Shown: positions 33,683 to 42,530 of the stretch, piece after piece
How positions within the stretch are numbered: position 1 is the first letter of the stretch
Layout of the letters: every line of letters begins with the position of its first letter
Source: Streptomyces sp. NRRL F-6131
GTDB lineage: Bacteria; Actinomycetota; Actinomycetes; Streptomycetales; Streptomycetaceae
Assembly: GCA_000719695.1 (NCBI GenBank)
Contig: JOHN01000008.1
Span: 1 to 64,000 of the forward strand
Length of the DNA: 64,000 nucleotides
Direction: 5' to 3'
Position numbers and translations under genes: made by a program
The notes under the pieces: model-generated
Seen by the model: the letters and a program-made list of their open reading frames with translations, nothing else
Databases searched by the model: none
What the model was told of the DNA's origin: nothing

Positions 33683-34564
33683 ATGACCGACGACCACGTG
33701 TACCTGAGCCTCGCCGAGGCGTCCCCCGAGCCCGAGGGCGAGGGCCGCTGGGCGTACGGGACGGGCTTCGCCGACCCGCTGCTCGGGGTGGACACCGCCG
33801 TGCCGCCCGGGCTGGACGGCGCCGACCTCGCCGCCTACTGCCTGATGCTGGGCGACGACGCGCTCGTCCTCGCCCAGCGACTGATCGAGTGGTGCACCCG
33901 CGCACCGGAGCTGGAGGAGGAGGTCGCGCTCGCCAACCTCGGCCTCGACCTGCTCGGCCAGGCCCGCCAGTTGCTCACCCGGGCGGGGCAGGCGGACGGT
34001 TCCGGGCGCACCGAGGACGACCTGGCGTACTGGCGCGAGGAGCACGAGTTCCGCAACGTCCGCCTCGTCGAGGCGCCGAACGGGGACTTCGCGTACTCGA
34101 TCGCCCGTCTGCTGCTCTTCTCCACCGTCCGCGGCGCGCTGTACGAGGCGTTGGCCGGGCACGCCGACCCGGTGCTGGCGGCGGTCGCGGGGCGCGGGGT
34201 GAAGGAGCTGGCGTACCACCGCGAGTACGCCACCGCGTGGACCCTGCGGCTCGGCGACGGCACGCCGTACTCGGCAGCGCGGATGCAGGCCGGGCTGGAC
34301 GCGGTCTGGCCGCTGCTGGAGGAACTGTTCACGGCGCACCCGGTCGAGCTGCGGGTCGGAGTGGATCCGGCGACGCTGCGCGAGCCGGTGCTGCGCTCGC
34401 TGGCGGCGGTGCTCGCGGAGGCCGGGCTGACCGTGCCGGACGCGCCGGGGCTGGCGGCCGTGGGCGGCCGTGCCGGGCGGGACGGGGTGCACACCGAGGC
34501 GCTGGGTCTGCTGCTCGCGGAGCTGCAGGTGCTGGCCCGCGCGCATCCGGGCGCGACGTGGTGA
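33683..34564 (+). CDS. paaC: Phenylacetyl-CoA epoxidase subunit PaaC
   Basis: A 293-residue structural subunit, paralogous to PaaA (ferritin-like) but without catalytic iron in known systems; it binds and stabilises PaaA. LMLGDDALVLAQRLIEWCTRAP, LANLGLDLLGQARQLL and EEHEFRNVRLVEAPNGDFAY (each split here) are family hallmarks. GGGAG lies 9-10 nt before the ATG. Its TGA overlaps the paaD GTG. Confidence 0.94.
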   Translation: MTDDHVYLSLAEASPEPEGEGRWAYGTGFADPLLGVDTAVPPGLDGADLAAYCLMLGDDALVLAQRLIEWCTRAPELEEEVALANLGLDLLGQARQLLTRAGQADGSGRTEDDLAYWREEHEFRNVRLVEAPNGDFAYSIARLLLFSTVRGALYEALAGHADPVLAAVAGRGVKELAYHREYATAWTLRLGDGTPYSAARMQAGLDAVWPLLEELFTAHPVELRVGVDPATLREPVLRSLAAVLAEAGLTVPDAPGLAAVGGRAGRDGVHTEALGLLLAELQVLARAHPGATW

Positions 34565-35223
34565 CGGCCGTGGCCGGGGCGCGCGAGCGGAGCCGGACGG
34601 ACCGGGAGCCGGGGCCGGAGCAAGGGCCGGAGCGCGCCTCGGCGCACGGTCCGGAGCATGGCCCGGACCTGGAATCGGTCCGTGCTTCGGCTTGGGACGT
34701 GGCGGCGAGGGTGCCCGACCCGGAGCTGCCGATGCTGACCCTCGCCGACCTGGGCGTGCTCGCCGGCATCGAGGTCGCCGACCCGGACGACACCCGCGCC
34801 GTGGCGGTGACGGCCTGGATCACCCCGACGTACTCGGGGTGCCCCGCCGTCGCCGAGATGGCCGCCGACGTGGACCGGCGGCTGCGCGCGGCGGGCTTCG
34901 CGGACGTCCGGGTCCGGCTGCGGCTGGACCCGCCCTGGTCGACCGACCTGATCACCCCCGAGGGACGGCGCAAGCTCGCCGAGGCCGGCATCGCCCCGCC
35001 CCGCCCCGGGGCTGCGGGCGGGGGGACGGGGGGTACCGGCGGCGGCACCCCGCTGAGCCTCGGCCCGACCCGGCTCGCGACCGCCGCTGCCGCGTCCGTC
35101 CCCTGCCCGCTCTGCGGCGGCACCGACACCGAGGAGCTGTCCCGCTTCGGCTCCACCGCGTGCAAGGCGCTGTGGCGCTGCCGCGAGTGCCGCGAGCCTT
35201 TCGAACGCGTCAAGGAGATCTGA
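34561..35223 (+). CDS. paaD: Phenylacetate degradation protein PaaD
   Basis: A 220-residue member of the MIP18/DUF59 family thought to help assemble the iron centre of the epoxidase. Core: WDVAARVPDPELPMLTLADL and WITPTYSGCPAVAEMAADV (conserved Cys), then the C-terminal zinc ribbon with CPLCGGTDTEE and CRECREPF. The N-terminal 40 residues are an extra Glu/Pro/Gly/Arg-rich tail. GTG start overlaps the paaC stop (GTGA). Confidence 0.93.
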   Translation: MTAVAGARERSRTDREPGPEQGPERASAHGPEHGPDLESVRASAWDVAARVPDPELPMLTLADLGVLAGIEVADPDDTRAVAVTAWITPTYSGCPAVAEMAADVDRRLRAAGFADVRVRLRLDPPWSTDLITPEGRRKLAEAGIAPPRPGAAGGGTGGTGGGTPLSLGPTRLATAAAASVPCPLCGGTDTEELSRFGSTACKALWRCRECREPFERVKEI

Positions 35224-36423
35224 ATGGCCGCCGTTCCGCCAGCCGTCCCACCGCTCGCGCCGTCCGCCGAGGCGTCCGCGGCCCCGCCTGCGGAGACGTT
35301 CACGCCGTCCGCGCCGTCCGCCGTCGACCCCGTCGTCCGGCCGGCCCGCCGTCCCACCTTCCACCCGCTGCGGATCGCCTCGGTGGAGCGGCTCTGCGAC
35401 GACGCCGTCGCCGTGACGTTCGCGGTGCCGGACGGGCTCACCGAGGCGTTCGCGTTCCGGCCGGGCCAGACGCTGACGCTGCGCCGGGTGGTGGACGGGG
35501 TCGACGAGCGCCGCTCGTACTCGATCTGCGCCCCCGTCGGCGAACCGCCGCGGATCGCCGTGCGCGAGGTGCCGGGCGGACTGTTCTCCCGCTGGCTGGT
35601 GCGCGACGCCCGGCCGGGGGAGGAGGTGGAGGTGCTGACGCCGTCCGGGCTGTTCACCCCGGACCTCGGTGAGCCCGCCGACCACGTCCTGCTGGCGGCC
35701 GGGTCCGGCGTCACGCCGATGGTGTCGATCGCGGCCTCCGTGCTGGCCGCCGACCGCACCTCGACCGTGACCCTGCTCTACGGCAACCGGCGCAGCGACA
35801 CCGTGATGTTCGCCGACGAACTGGCCGACCTCAAGGACCGCTACCTGGGCCGCTTCCAGCTGGTCCACGTGCTGTCGCGGGAGACCAGGGACGCCGAACT
35901 GCTCAGCGGCCGGCTGGACCCGGAGCGGGTCGAGGCACTGCTGGCGGCCCTGGTGGACGTGACGGCGGTCGGCCACTTCTGGCTCTGCGGGCCGTTCGGG
36001 ATGGTCGCCGGGGCGAAGGAACTGCTCGCCGGACTGGGCGTGCCGGCGGAGCGGGTGCACCAGGAGCTGTTCCACGCAGAGGACGAACCGGTCGCCGAAC
36101 GCGCCGACGACGTGCCGGGCGCGGCGGACGGGGCCGGGGACGCCGAACGCAGCGAGGTCACGGTCGTCCTGGACGGGCGGGGCAGCACGCTCACCCTGCC
36201 GCGCGACCGCTCCGTCCTGGACGGCGCGCAGCGGTCCCGCCCGGACCTGCCGTTCGCCTGCAAGGGCGGGGTGTGCGGGACCTGCCGCGCGCTGGTCACC
36301 GAGGGCGAGGTGACGATGCGGCGCAACTTCGCTCTGGAGGAGAAGGAGCTGGCGGCCGGCTACGTCCTCACCTGTCAGGCCCGTCCGGTGACGGACAGGG
36401 TGACGGTCGACTACGACCGCTGA
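35224..36423 (+). CDS. paaE: Phenylacetyl-CoA epoxidase reductase PaaE
   Basis: A 399-residue NADPH-ferredoxin reductase that feeds electrons to PaaA. In order: FAD-binding (RRSYSICAPVGEP), NAD(P)-binding (LLAAGSGVTPMVSIA), and a C-terminal plant-type 2Fe-2S domain with CKGGVCGTCRALV plus a later Cys (LTCQARPV). The first 35 residues are Ala/Pro-rich. It starts immediately after the paaD stop (TGAATG) and is the last gene of the operon. Ring-opening and beta-oxidation paa genes are not in the window. Confidence 0.95.
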   Translation: MAAVPPAVPPLAPSAEASAAPPAETFTPSAPSAVDPVVRPARRPTFHPLRIASVERLCDDAVAVTFAVPDGLTEAFAFRPGQTLTLRRVVDGVDERRSYSICAPVGEPPRIAVREVPGGLFSRWLVRDARPGEEVEVLTPSGLFTPDLGEPADHVLLAAGSGVTPMVSIAASVLAADRTSTVTLLYGNRRSDTVMFADELADLKDRYLGRFQLVHVLSRETRDAELLSGRLDPERVEALLAALVDVTAVGHFWLCGPFGMVAGAKELLAGLGVPAERVHQELFHAEDEPVAERADDVPGAADGAGDAERSEVTVVLDGRGSTLTLPRDRSVLDGAQRSRPDLPFACKGGVCGTCRALVTEGEVTMRRNFALEEKELAAGYVLTCQARPVTDRVTVDYDR

Positions 36424-36436
36424 CCCCTCCGCGCGA

Positions 36437-36468
36437 CCCGGGGCGCCCCGGGGACGCCCTCGGGGCGC
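36437..36468. terminator. GC-rich hairpin between convergent genes
   Basis: GCGCCCCG (36443-36450) pairs with CGGGGCGC (36461-36468) over a 10-nt loop; an overlapping perfect palindrome CCCGGGGCGCCCCGGG lies at 36437-36452. Situated between the ends of paaE and the flavoprotein gene. Terminator role inferred. Confidence 0.5.
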
Positions 36469-36506
36469 GCCGCCCGCAACCGCCCCGACAGCCGAGGGCG
36501 ACCGGG

Positions 36507-37706
36507 CTACTGGGCCGGTACCCCGGCCTCGGCGGGGGCCGGGGTACCGATCAGCGCCACGATCTCGTTGACCGCCGCCCGGCCCGCGCGGTTGGCGCCC
36601 ACGGTGCTGGCGGACGGCCCGTAACCGACCAGGTGGACGCGCGGGTCGGCGGTGGCGCGGGTGCCGGTGAGCGCGATGCCGCCGCCGGGGGAGCGCAGGC
36701 CGAGCGGGCCGAGGTGGCCGACCTCGGGACGGAACCCGGTCGCCCACACGATCGCGTCGACGGCGAGCTCCTCGTCGCCCCAGGCGACCCCGTGCTCGGT
36801 GAGCCGGTCGAACATCGGGCGGCGGTGCAGTGCGCCGAGCTCCTCGGCCCTGCGGTAGGCCACCGACGGTCCGAGCCCGGTCACGCTGACCACGCTGCGC
36901 ACCGGCAGCCCCTGGCGGACCCGTTCCTCGACCTTGGCGACCACGGCGCGCCCGTACTCGGGGGTGAACGGTCCGGCGTGGAAGACGGGCGGGGTGCGGG
37001 TGACCCAGACGGTCTCGCCGACCGCCGCGACCTCCGACAGCACCTGGATCGCCGAGGCGCCGCCGCCCACCACCAGGACGCGTTTGCCGGCGAACTCCGT
37101 CGGACCCCGGTAGGCGGCGTAGTGCAGCTGGCGCCCGGCGAACCGGCCCGGGTAGTGGGGCAGGAAGGGGCGGGTCCAGGTGCCGGTGGCGTTGATCAGG
37201 GCCCGGGTCGACCAGGTGCCGGAGTCGGTCTCGACCAGCAGCCGGGCGTCCGGCCGCGCCGACTCCGAGCGCACCGCCAGGACCTTCACCGGGCGCACCA
37301 CGGGGAGGGCGTGCTTGGCCTCGTACGCCGCGAAGTACCCCGGGACGACCTCGCGCGCCGGGGCGTTCGGGTCGGGTTCGGGCAGTTCGAAGTCGGGCAG
37401 GTCGTGGAAACCGTGCACGGTGGCCATCCGCAGCGACGGGGAGCGGTGGGCCCAGGCGCCGCCGGGGGCGTCGTCGGCGTCGAGGACGACGAACCCGCCG
37501 CCGTCCGCAGGGGTCTCGTTGCTGCCGGGCGCCTCGTGCTCCGGAACCTCGCGGACCGCGACGTCGCGGCCCGGGAGCTCGCGGTAGGGCGCGAAGCCGC
37601 GACGGCGCAGGTGGTAGGCGGCGGACAGGCCCGCCTGGCCCGCGCCGACGACCACGACGTCGACCCGGCGGACCGCGCCGGATTTGGTTGCACCGTAAAC
37701 AGTCAC
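36507..37706 (-). CDS. FAD/NAD(P)-dependent monooxygenase-like oxidoreductase
   Basis: A 399-residue flavoprotein of the flavin-containing/Baeyer-Villiger-like group. Two Rossmann motifs are clear: VVVVGAGQAGLSAAYHLRRR (FAD, from about residue 16) and KRVLVVGGGASAIQVLSEVA (NADPH, about 204-223). IVWATGFRPEVG is the family ATG motif. The FxGxxxHxxxY/F fingerprint is represented by FAGRQLHYAAYR. GTG start. The substrate is unknown; it is convergent with paaE, and a role in aromatic metabolism is only a guess from position. Confidence 0.87.
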   Translation of the reverse strand: MTVYGATKSGAVRRVDVVVVGAGQAGLSAAYHLRRRGFAPYRELPGRDVAVREVPEHEAPGSNETPADGGGFVVLDADDAPGGAWAHRSPSLRMATVHGFHDLPDFELPEPDPNAPAREVVPGYFAAYEAKHALPVVRPVKVLAVRSESARPDARLLVETDSGTWSTRALINATGTWTRPFLPHYPGRFAGRQLHYAAYRGPTEFAGKRVLVVGGGASAIQVLSEVAAVGETVWVTRTPPVFHAGPFTPEYGRAVVAKVEERVRQGLPVRSVVSVTGLGPSVAYRRAEELGALHRRPMFDRLTEHGVAWGDEELAVDAIVWATGFRPEVGHLGPLGLRSPGGGIALTGTRATADPRVHLVGYGPSASTVGANRAGRAAVNEIVALIGTPAPAEAGVPAQ

Positions 37707-37812
37707 GCCGGTGAAACACCTGGCCGACGGGCGGTGTTCCCGGGGGCGCGAACTCCGAGAAGCGCCCCGGCCACCACCCGCCGCCCACCACCTGCCGCCT
37801 GCCGGGCCGGGA

Positions 37813-38187
37813 TCAGGTGGTGGCCGGGGAGATCACCACCGCCGTGCCGTACGCGCACACCTCCGTGCCGACGTCCGCCGCCTCCGTGACGTCGAAGCGG
37901 AACATCAGCACCGCGTTCCCGCCGCGCGCCTTGGTCTGCTCGACCAGCCGCTCCATCGCCTCGTTCCGGCTCTCCACCAGCGTCTTGGTCAGACCGCGCA
38001 GCTCGCCGCCGACCAGCGACTTCAGCGAGGCGCCGATCTGGCTGCCGATGTGCCGGCTGCGCACGGTCAGCCCGAAGACCTCGCCGATCACGTGGTCGAC
38101 CCGGTAGCCGGGGATGTCGTTGGTGGTGACCACCAGCACCTGGGCGTCCGGACGCTGTCCGCCGCCGTACTCGTCGATGTTTGCCAT
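37813..38187 (-). CDS. YbjQ family protein
   Basis: A 124-residue protein of the YbjQ (heavy-metal-binding domain, putative) family. VVTTNDIPGYRVDHVIGEVFGL (split) and the conserved SLVGGELRGLTKTLVESRNEAM segment are diagnostic, as is GGNAVLMFRFDV. The family forms pentameric rings; the biochemical role is not established. The ATG at 38187 has AGGATGG upstream; an in-frame ATG three codons earlier is possible. Confidence 0.9.
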   Translation of the reverse strand: MANIDEYGGGQRPDAQVLVVTTNDIPGYRVDHVIGEVFGLTVRSRHIGSQIGASLKSLVGGELRGLTKTLVESRNEAMERLVEQTKARGGNAVLMFRFDVTEAADVGTEVCAYGTAVVISPATT

Positions 38188-38334
38188 GACGCCCATCCTG
38201 CGGGCGCCCGGACGCCGTCGAACAGAGGCGCGCGGGGACGTGGCCCGGCGAAGACGGGGCGGTAACGGCGAGAACGCGTAGGGTAGCCGGAACAGACCGG
38301 TGATCGGACGGCCGAAAGGCCGTACCGTAGCCCC

Positions 38335-39291
<957 letters not shown>

Positions 39292-39411
39292 ACGGTTGCG
39301 CTCCGCGCCGCACCGGCCGCACCGCACCGGCCGCGTCGAGCCGGCCGCGTCGAGCCGGTACGGGGGAGACCGCCGTGATCGCCGCGCGGCGGGGGCTGGC
39401 ATGCTGGTCGG

Positions 39412-40125
39412 GTGACTTCTCCGTTCGACGCCCCCGTGCCCGACCCGACGCCCGAGGACCGTGACGCCCGGCAGCAGTACGTGCTGCCGCTGGTCGTCCG
39501 GATGGAGCGCGCGACGCCGCCCGGGCGGACCGACGCGCTGGAGACCTCGGCCCGGGCGGTGCTGACCCTGCTGAACGACCGGAGGGTGGTCGAGGCGGAG
39601 GGCGAGTGGGCGGAGCGGGTCGAGGCCTGGGAGGACGCCCGGATCCGCAAGGTGGTCCGGCGGGCGCGCGGCGGCGAGTGGCGCCGGGCCGGGGAGCTGC
39701 CCGGGATCACGGTGACCGGTCGGGAGGCGGAGGTGCGGGTGTTCCCGCCGGTTCCGCTGGACGGCTGGCCCAAGGAGCTCGCCAAGCTCCAGGTGTCGGG
39801 CACCGACCTCGAGGAGGCCGGCCCGGTCGACGCGGCGGCGCCGGGTCTGCCGGTGCTCTGGCTGAACCCGGAGCTGGAGATGAGCGCGGGCAAGACGATG
39901 GCGCAGACCGGTCATGCCGCCCAGCTCGCCTGGTGGCGGCTGGACGACACCCGGCGCAAGGAGTGGGCGGAAAGCGGCTTCGCGCTCGCCGTCCGCACGG
40001 CGACGCCGGAGGCATGGTCGGAGCTGGTGGCGAGCGGGCTGCCGCTGGTGCAGGACGCGGGCTTCACGGAGATCGCCCCGGGGAGCTGCACCGTGGTGGC
40101 GGATCACCCCGCGCTGCGCGGTTGA
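39412..40125 (+). CDS. Pth2-domain protein (peptidyl-tRNA hydrolase type 2-like)
   Basis: A 237-residue protein whose C-terminal ~95 residues resemble Pth2: LNPELEMSAGKTMAQTGHAA (Met-Ser-x-Gly-Lys and the TGHAA helix), then SGLPLVQDAGFTEIAPGS and a final TVVADHPAL. Pth2 enzymes release tRNA from stalled peptidyl-tRNA. The N-terminal ~135 residues are not part of the classic 120-residue enzyme and are of unknown role. GTG start. Whether it hydrolyses peptidyl-tRNA is an inference. It ends 18 nt before AT-rich element copy 3. Confidence 0.75.
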   Translation: MTSPFDAPVPDPTPEDRDARQQYVLPLVVRMERATPPGRTDALETSARAVLTLLNDRRVVEAEGEWAERVEAWEDARIRKVVRRARGGEWRRAGELPGITVTGREAEVRVFPPVPLDGWPKELAKLQVSGTDLEEAGPVDAAAPGLPVLWLNPELEMSAGKTMAQTGHAAQLAWWRLDDTRRKEWAESGFALAVRTATPEAWSELVASGLPLVQDAGFTEIAPGSCTVVADHPALRG

Positions 40126-40143
40126 GCGGAAGCGGCGCCCACG

Positions 40144-40218
40144 GCTGACAACTGACAGCTGACAGATTTCAGCTAACAGATTTCAGATGACAGATAACAG
40201 ATTTTGAAATCTGTCAGC
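40144..40218. repeat. AT-rich heptamer hairpin element, copy 3
   Basis: Eight 7-bp units in phase (GCTGACA, ACTGACA, GCTGACA, GATTTCA, GCTAACA, GATTTCA, GATGACA, GATAACA), then a centre GATTTT and the mirror GAAATC, TGTCAGC. The right arm is short here, so the hairpin pairs mainly at the distal end. It lies between two convergent gene ends. Confidence 0.88.
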
Positions 40219-40264
40219 CGTCCGGCGTTGGTGTCACCTCGCCGCCGCCGGCGACGCCCGCCCG

Positions 40265-40732
40265 TCACCCTCGCTTCCGGATCGTGAGCCGTTCCGTGCG
40301 GCAGGCGAGCTCGGTCAGCCTCCGGGTCCAGCCGGTGCCGTTCCGGTCGAAGCGGATGCTGACCGCTTCGGGGGGAAGGGCGAGGGCGGCGAATCCGCTT
40401 TCCACCATGCGCAGCCGGGTGTGGTTGCCCGGTTCCGTGGTCAGGGTGAAGGTCACCAGTGTCGCGTTGCGCTCGACCGGCGCTTCGCCCACGATGTCCC
40501 GGGGTCGGCGGAAGGCGAAGAGGGAGGGCGGCTCCACCTGCTCGATGAGGGCCGGCGGCGTGCTCGGGGCGTCGTGGCCCAAGGGCAGGTGGCCGCCCGG
40601 GCGCAGATCGATCTCGGCGGCGGTGTACGCGCCGAACCAACTGCCCAGGAACTTCGGTTGGGTGAGCACCTCCCAGACCTGCTCGCGCGGTGCGGCGATG
40701 GTGATCTCCCGCTCGATGCCGTCGGCGACCAT
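40265..40732 (-). CDS. SRPBCC/AHSA1-family protein
   Basis: A 155-residue START-like (Aha1 C-terminal-type) protein. MVADGIEREITIAAPREQVW is the typical first strand and helix; FLGSWFGAYTAAEIDLRPGG and SGFAALALPPEA are family-typical. Such proteins bind hydrophobic ligands and are usually encoded next to an ArsR-type regulator. Here the regulator is missing, but a 12-bp inverted repeat remains 49 nt upstream. ATG start with GAGGAGG about 6 nt upstream (seen as CCTCCTC on the plus strand). Confidence 0.88.
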   Translation of the reverse strand: MVADGIEREITIAAPREQVWEVLTQPKFLGSWFGAYTAAEIDLRPGGHLPLGHDAPSTPPALIEQVEPPSLFAFRRPRDIVGEAPVERNATLVTFTLTTEPGNHTRLRMVESGFAALALPPEAVSIRFDRNGTGWTRRLTELACRTERLTIRKRG

Positions 40733-40780
40733 GTCGTGAACCTCCTCGATCCGTAGCCCGAGGGTCGCACGTCCTCACCT

Positions 40781-40808
40781 CCATGTGCAACTCGAAAGTT
40801 GCACATGG
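40781..40808. promoter_or_regulatory. Perfect 12-bp inverted repeat (ArsR-type operator)
   Basis: CCATGTGCAACT and AGTTGCACATGG flank a CGAA loop. GTGCAA/TTGCAC symmetry and position before an SRPBCC gene fit an ArsR-family operator. No ArsR gene is adjacent. Confidence 0.6.
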
Positions 40809-40838
40809 ACGCTGGGGGGCATCGCCCATGACAGCCCG

Positions 40839-40954
40839 TCACATCTCCTGGCAGCGAAGGCGGTACAAGCCGCCGTACGCCGCCGCGCCCGCCCAGAGGG
40901 TCGTGATCAGCAGGCCGGTCCAGTGCCCGTAGGGGACGGCGGGGTCGGCCTGTG
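40839..40954 (-). pseudogene. C-terminal remnant of an ABC-2-type permease
   Basis: The minus strand reads an in-frame tail of about 38 residues ending TGLLITTLWAGAAAYGGLYR, RLRCQEM and a stop. A hydrophobic span followed by a short basic end is typical of the last membrane segment of ABC-2 permeases. The upstream part is missing: it runs straight into a LuxR-type remnant on the other strand. Confidence 0.55.
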
Positions 40955-41099
40955 TGCGCATCGCGCCGAGACGCTCTTCCTCGGCGTGCAGACGGTGAAG
41001 ACGCACGTCAGCAGCGTGCTGGCGAAGCTCGGCGCGCGGGACCGGACCCAGGCGGTCATCCTCGCGTACGAGTCGGGCTTCGTGGCGCCGACCGAGTAG
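40955..41099 (+). pseudogene. C-terminal remnant of a LuxR-type response regulator
   Basis: The last ~45 residues (AETLFLGVQTVKTHVSSVLA, KLGARDRTQAVILAYESGFV) match the DNA-binding end of NarL-type regulators; the receiver and first helix are absent. Together with the permease tail it looks like the scar of a deleted ABC-transporter/two-component locus. Confidence 0.65.
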
Positions 41100-41100
41100 C

Positions 41101-41178
41101 GACCCCTGGCGCCGGCCACCATTGACCCGTGGCGCCGGCCGCCAATGACCCTTGGCGTCGGCCAGCAGTGACCCGGCG
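41101..41178. repeat. Three imperfect ~23-bp tandem units
   Basis: Units of the form TGACCCNTGGCGCCGGCC repeat about every 23-24 bp between the LuxR remnant and the end of modC. Role unknown. Confidence 0.55.
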
Positions 41179-41201
41179 GCGGGAACGCTGTCGGTCGCGG
41201 C

Positions 41202-42350
41202 TCAGGCCGGGTAGGCGTGGGTCTGGGTGGCCTTCACCGCGGCCCAGACCGTCGAGCCCGGTGCCAGGCGCAGTTCGGCGGCCGCCGCCGGGGTGAGGTC
41301 GGCGGCCATCGGGACGGCGCCCGTCAGATCGGCCCTGACCTGGTCGCCGTGGAGGTCCAGGCCGGCGACCGTCAGCTCCCAGACGTTGCGGGCGCTGCCC
41401 TGCGGCCGCGCGGGGTGCAGGGTCACCGCGGACGGGGGGAAGGCGACGAAGGCGGGCCCGGAGAGGTCCTCGTCGGTCGTCAGCTCGGCGCCGTCCGGCA
41501 GGGTCACCCGGTGGCCGTCCGCCGTGCCCCGGTACAGGTTCAGTCCGACCAGCCGGGCGATGTAGTCGGTGCGCGGCCGTCGCGCGATCTCCGCCGGGGC
41601 GCCGGACTGCACCTCGCGTCCGTCCTCGATCACCACCAGCCGGTCGGCCAGCACCATCGCGTCCAGCGGATCGTGCGTCACCAGCACCGCGACCGCCTCG
41701 AACTCGGCGAGGTGGCGCCGCAACTGGGCCCGGACGTCGAGCCGGGTGCGGGCGTCCAGGGCGGCCAGCGGCTCGTCCAGGAGCAGCAGCCGCGGCCGGA
41801 CGGCCAGCGCCCGGGCCAGCGCCACCCGTTGGGCCTGGCCGCCGGAGAGCCGGCCCGGGCGGGCGCCGGCGTGCTCGGCCAGACCCATCCGCTCCAGCCA
41901 GCCGGCCGCCTCGGCGCGCGCCTCGCGCTTGGAGCGGCCCCGGCAGCGCGGGCCGAAGGCGACGTTGTCGAGGGCGCTCAGGTGCGGGAAGAGCAGGTAG
42001 TCCTGGAACACCACGCCGACCGGGCGTTCCTCGGCGGGGGTGTGCAGCCGCCGGGCCGGGTCCTCCAGGACGTCGCCGTCCAGCCGCAGGTGGCCGGCGC
42101 CGAGCGGGAGCAGGCCGGCCAGGGCGCGCAGGGCGGTGGACTTGCCGGCGCCGTTCGGGCCGAGCAGCGCGACCACCTCGCCGGGGGCGGCGGTGAGGGT
42201 CAGGTCCAGGGTGAAGGCGGCCCGGTCGACCCGCAGCCGGGCGTCCAGACCGGCACCGTCGGCGCCACCGCCACCGCCACCGGCGCCGGCGCCGGGACCA
42301 CCCGGAACGTCAGGGGTACCGGGGACGCCGGAGGCGGGGCGGGAAGTCAT
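41202..42350 (-). CDS. modC: Molybdate ABC transporter ATP-binding protein ModC
   Basis: A 382-residue ABC ATPase that drives molybdate import. Walker A LLGPNGAGKST (near residue 64), Q loop GVVFQDYLLFPHL, signature LSGGQAQRVALARAL (near 168), Walker B LLLLDEPLAALD, switch His in LVTHDPLDA. The C-terminal TOBE/Mop-like domain (about 290-380) would sense oxyanion. The first 35 residues are a Gly/Pro-rich tail not needed for the fold. It is the third gene of modABC; a 180-nt hexamer-rich gap separates it from modB. Confidence 0.93.
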   Translation of the reverse strand: MTSRPASGVPGTPDVPGGPGAGAGGGGGGADGAGLDARLRVDRAAFTLDLTLTAAPGEVVALLGPNGAGKSTALRALAGLLPLGAGHLRLDGDVLEDPARRLHTPAEERPVGVVFQDYLLFPHLSALDNVAFGPRCRGRSKREARAEAAGWLERMGLAEHAGARPGRLSGGQAQRVALARALAVRPRLLLLDEPLAALDARTRLDVRAQLRRHLAEFEAVAVLVTHDPLDAMVLADRLVVIEDGREVQSGAPAEIARRPRTDYIARLVGLNLYRGTADGHRVTLPDGAELTTDEDLSGPAFVAFPPSAVTLHPARPQGSARNVWELTVAGLDLHGDQVRADLTGAVPMAADLTPAAAAELRLAPGSTVWAAVKATQTHAYPA

Positions 42351-42364
42351 CGGCGGGACACTCC

Positions 42365-42448
42365 GGGGACGGGGACGGGGACGAGGACGAGGACGAGGAC
42401 GGGGACGAGGACGAGGACGGGAACGGGGACCGGGACGGCGACGGGGAC
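42365..42448. repeat. Hexamer tandem repeat between modB and modC
   Basis: About 14 units of GGGGAC/GAGGAC and close variants. It lies in the 180-nt gap inside the modABC operon, which otherwise uses overlaps. A variable-length tract here could affect modC translation; this is inference. Confidence 0.8.
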
Positions 42449-42530
42449 CGGGCCGGGCCGGGTCGGCCAGGGCAAGCCGCGGAGCACGGGGCGGCGGCCG
42501 GTGTCACAGCCGGTGTCACGTCGGGCGGCG

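Noticed and set aside
33835..37791. A 1318-residue frame on the minus strand across paaC-paaE
   Set aside because: It is the GC-rich shadow of paaC, paaD, paaE and the flavoprotein; composition is Arg/Gly/Pro-rich without domains.
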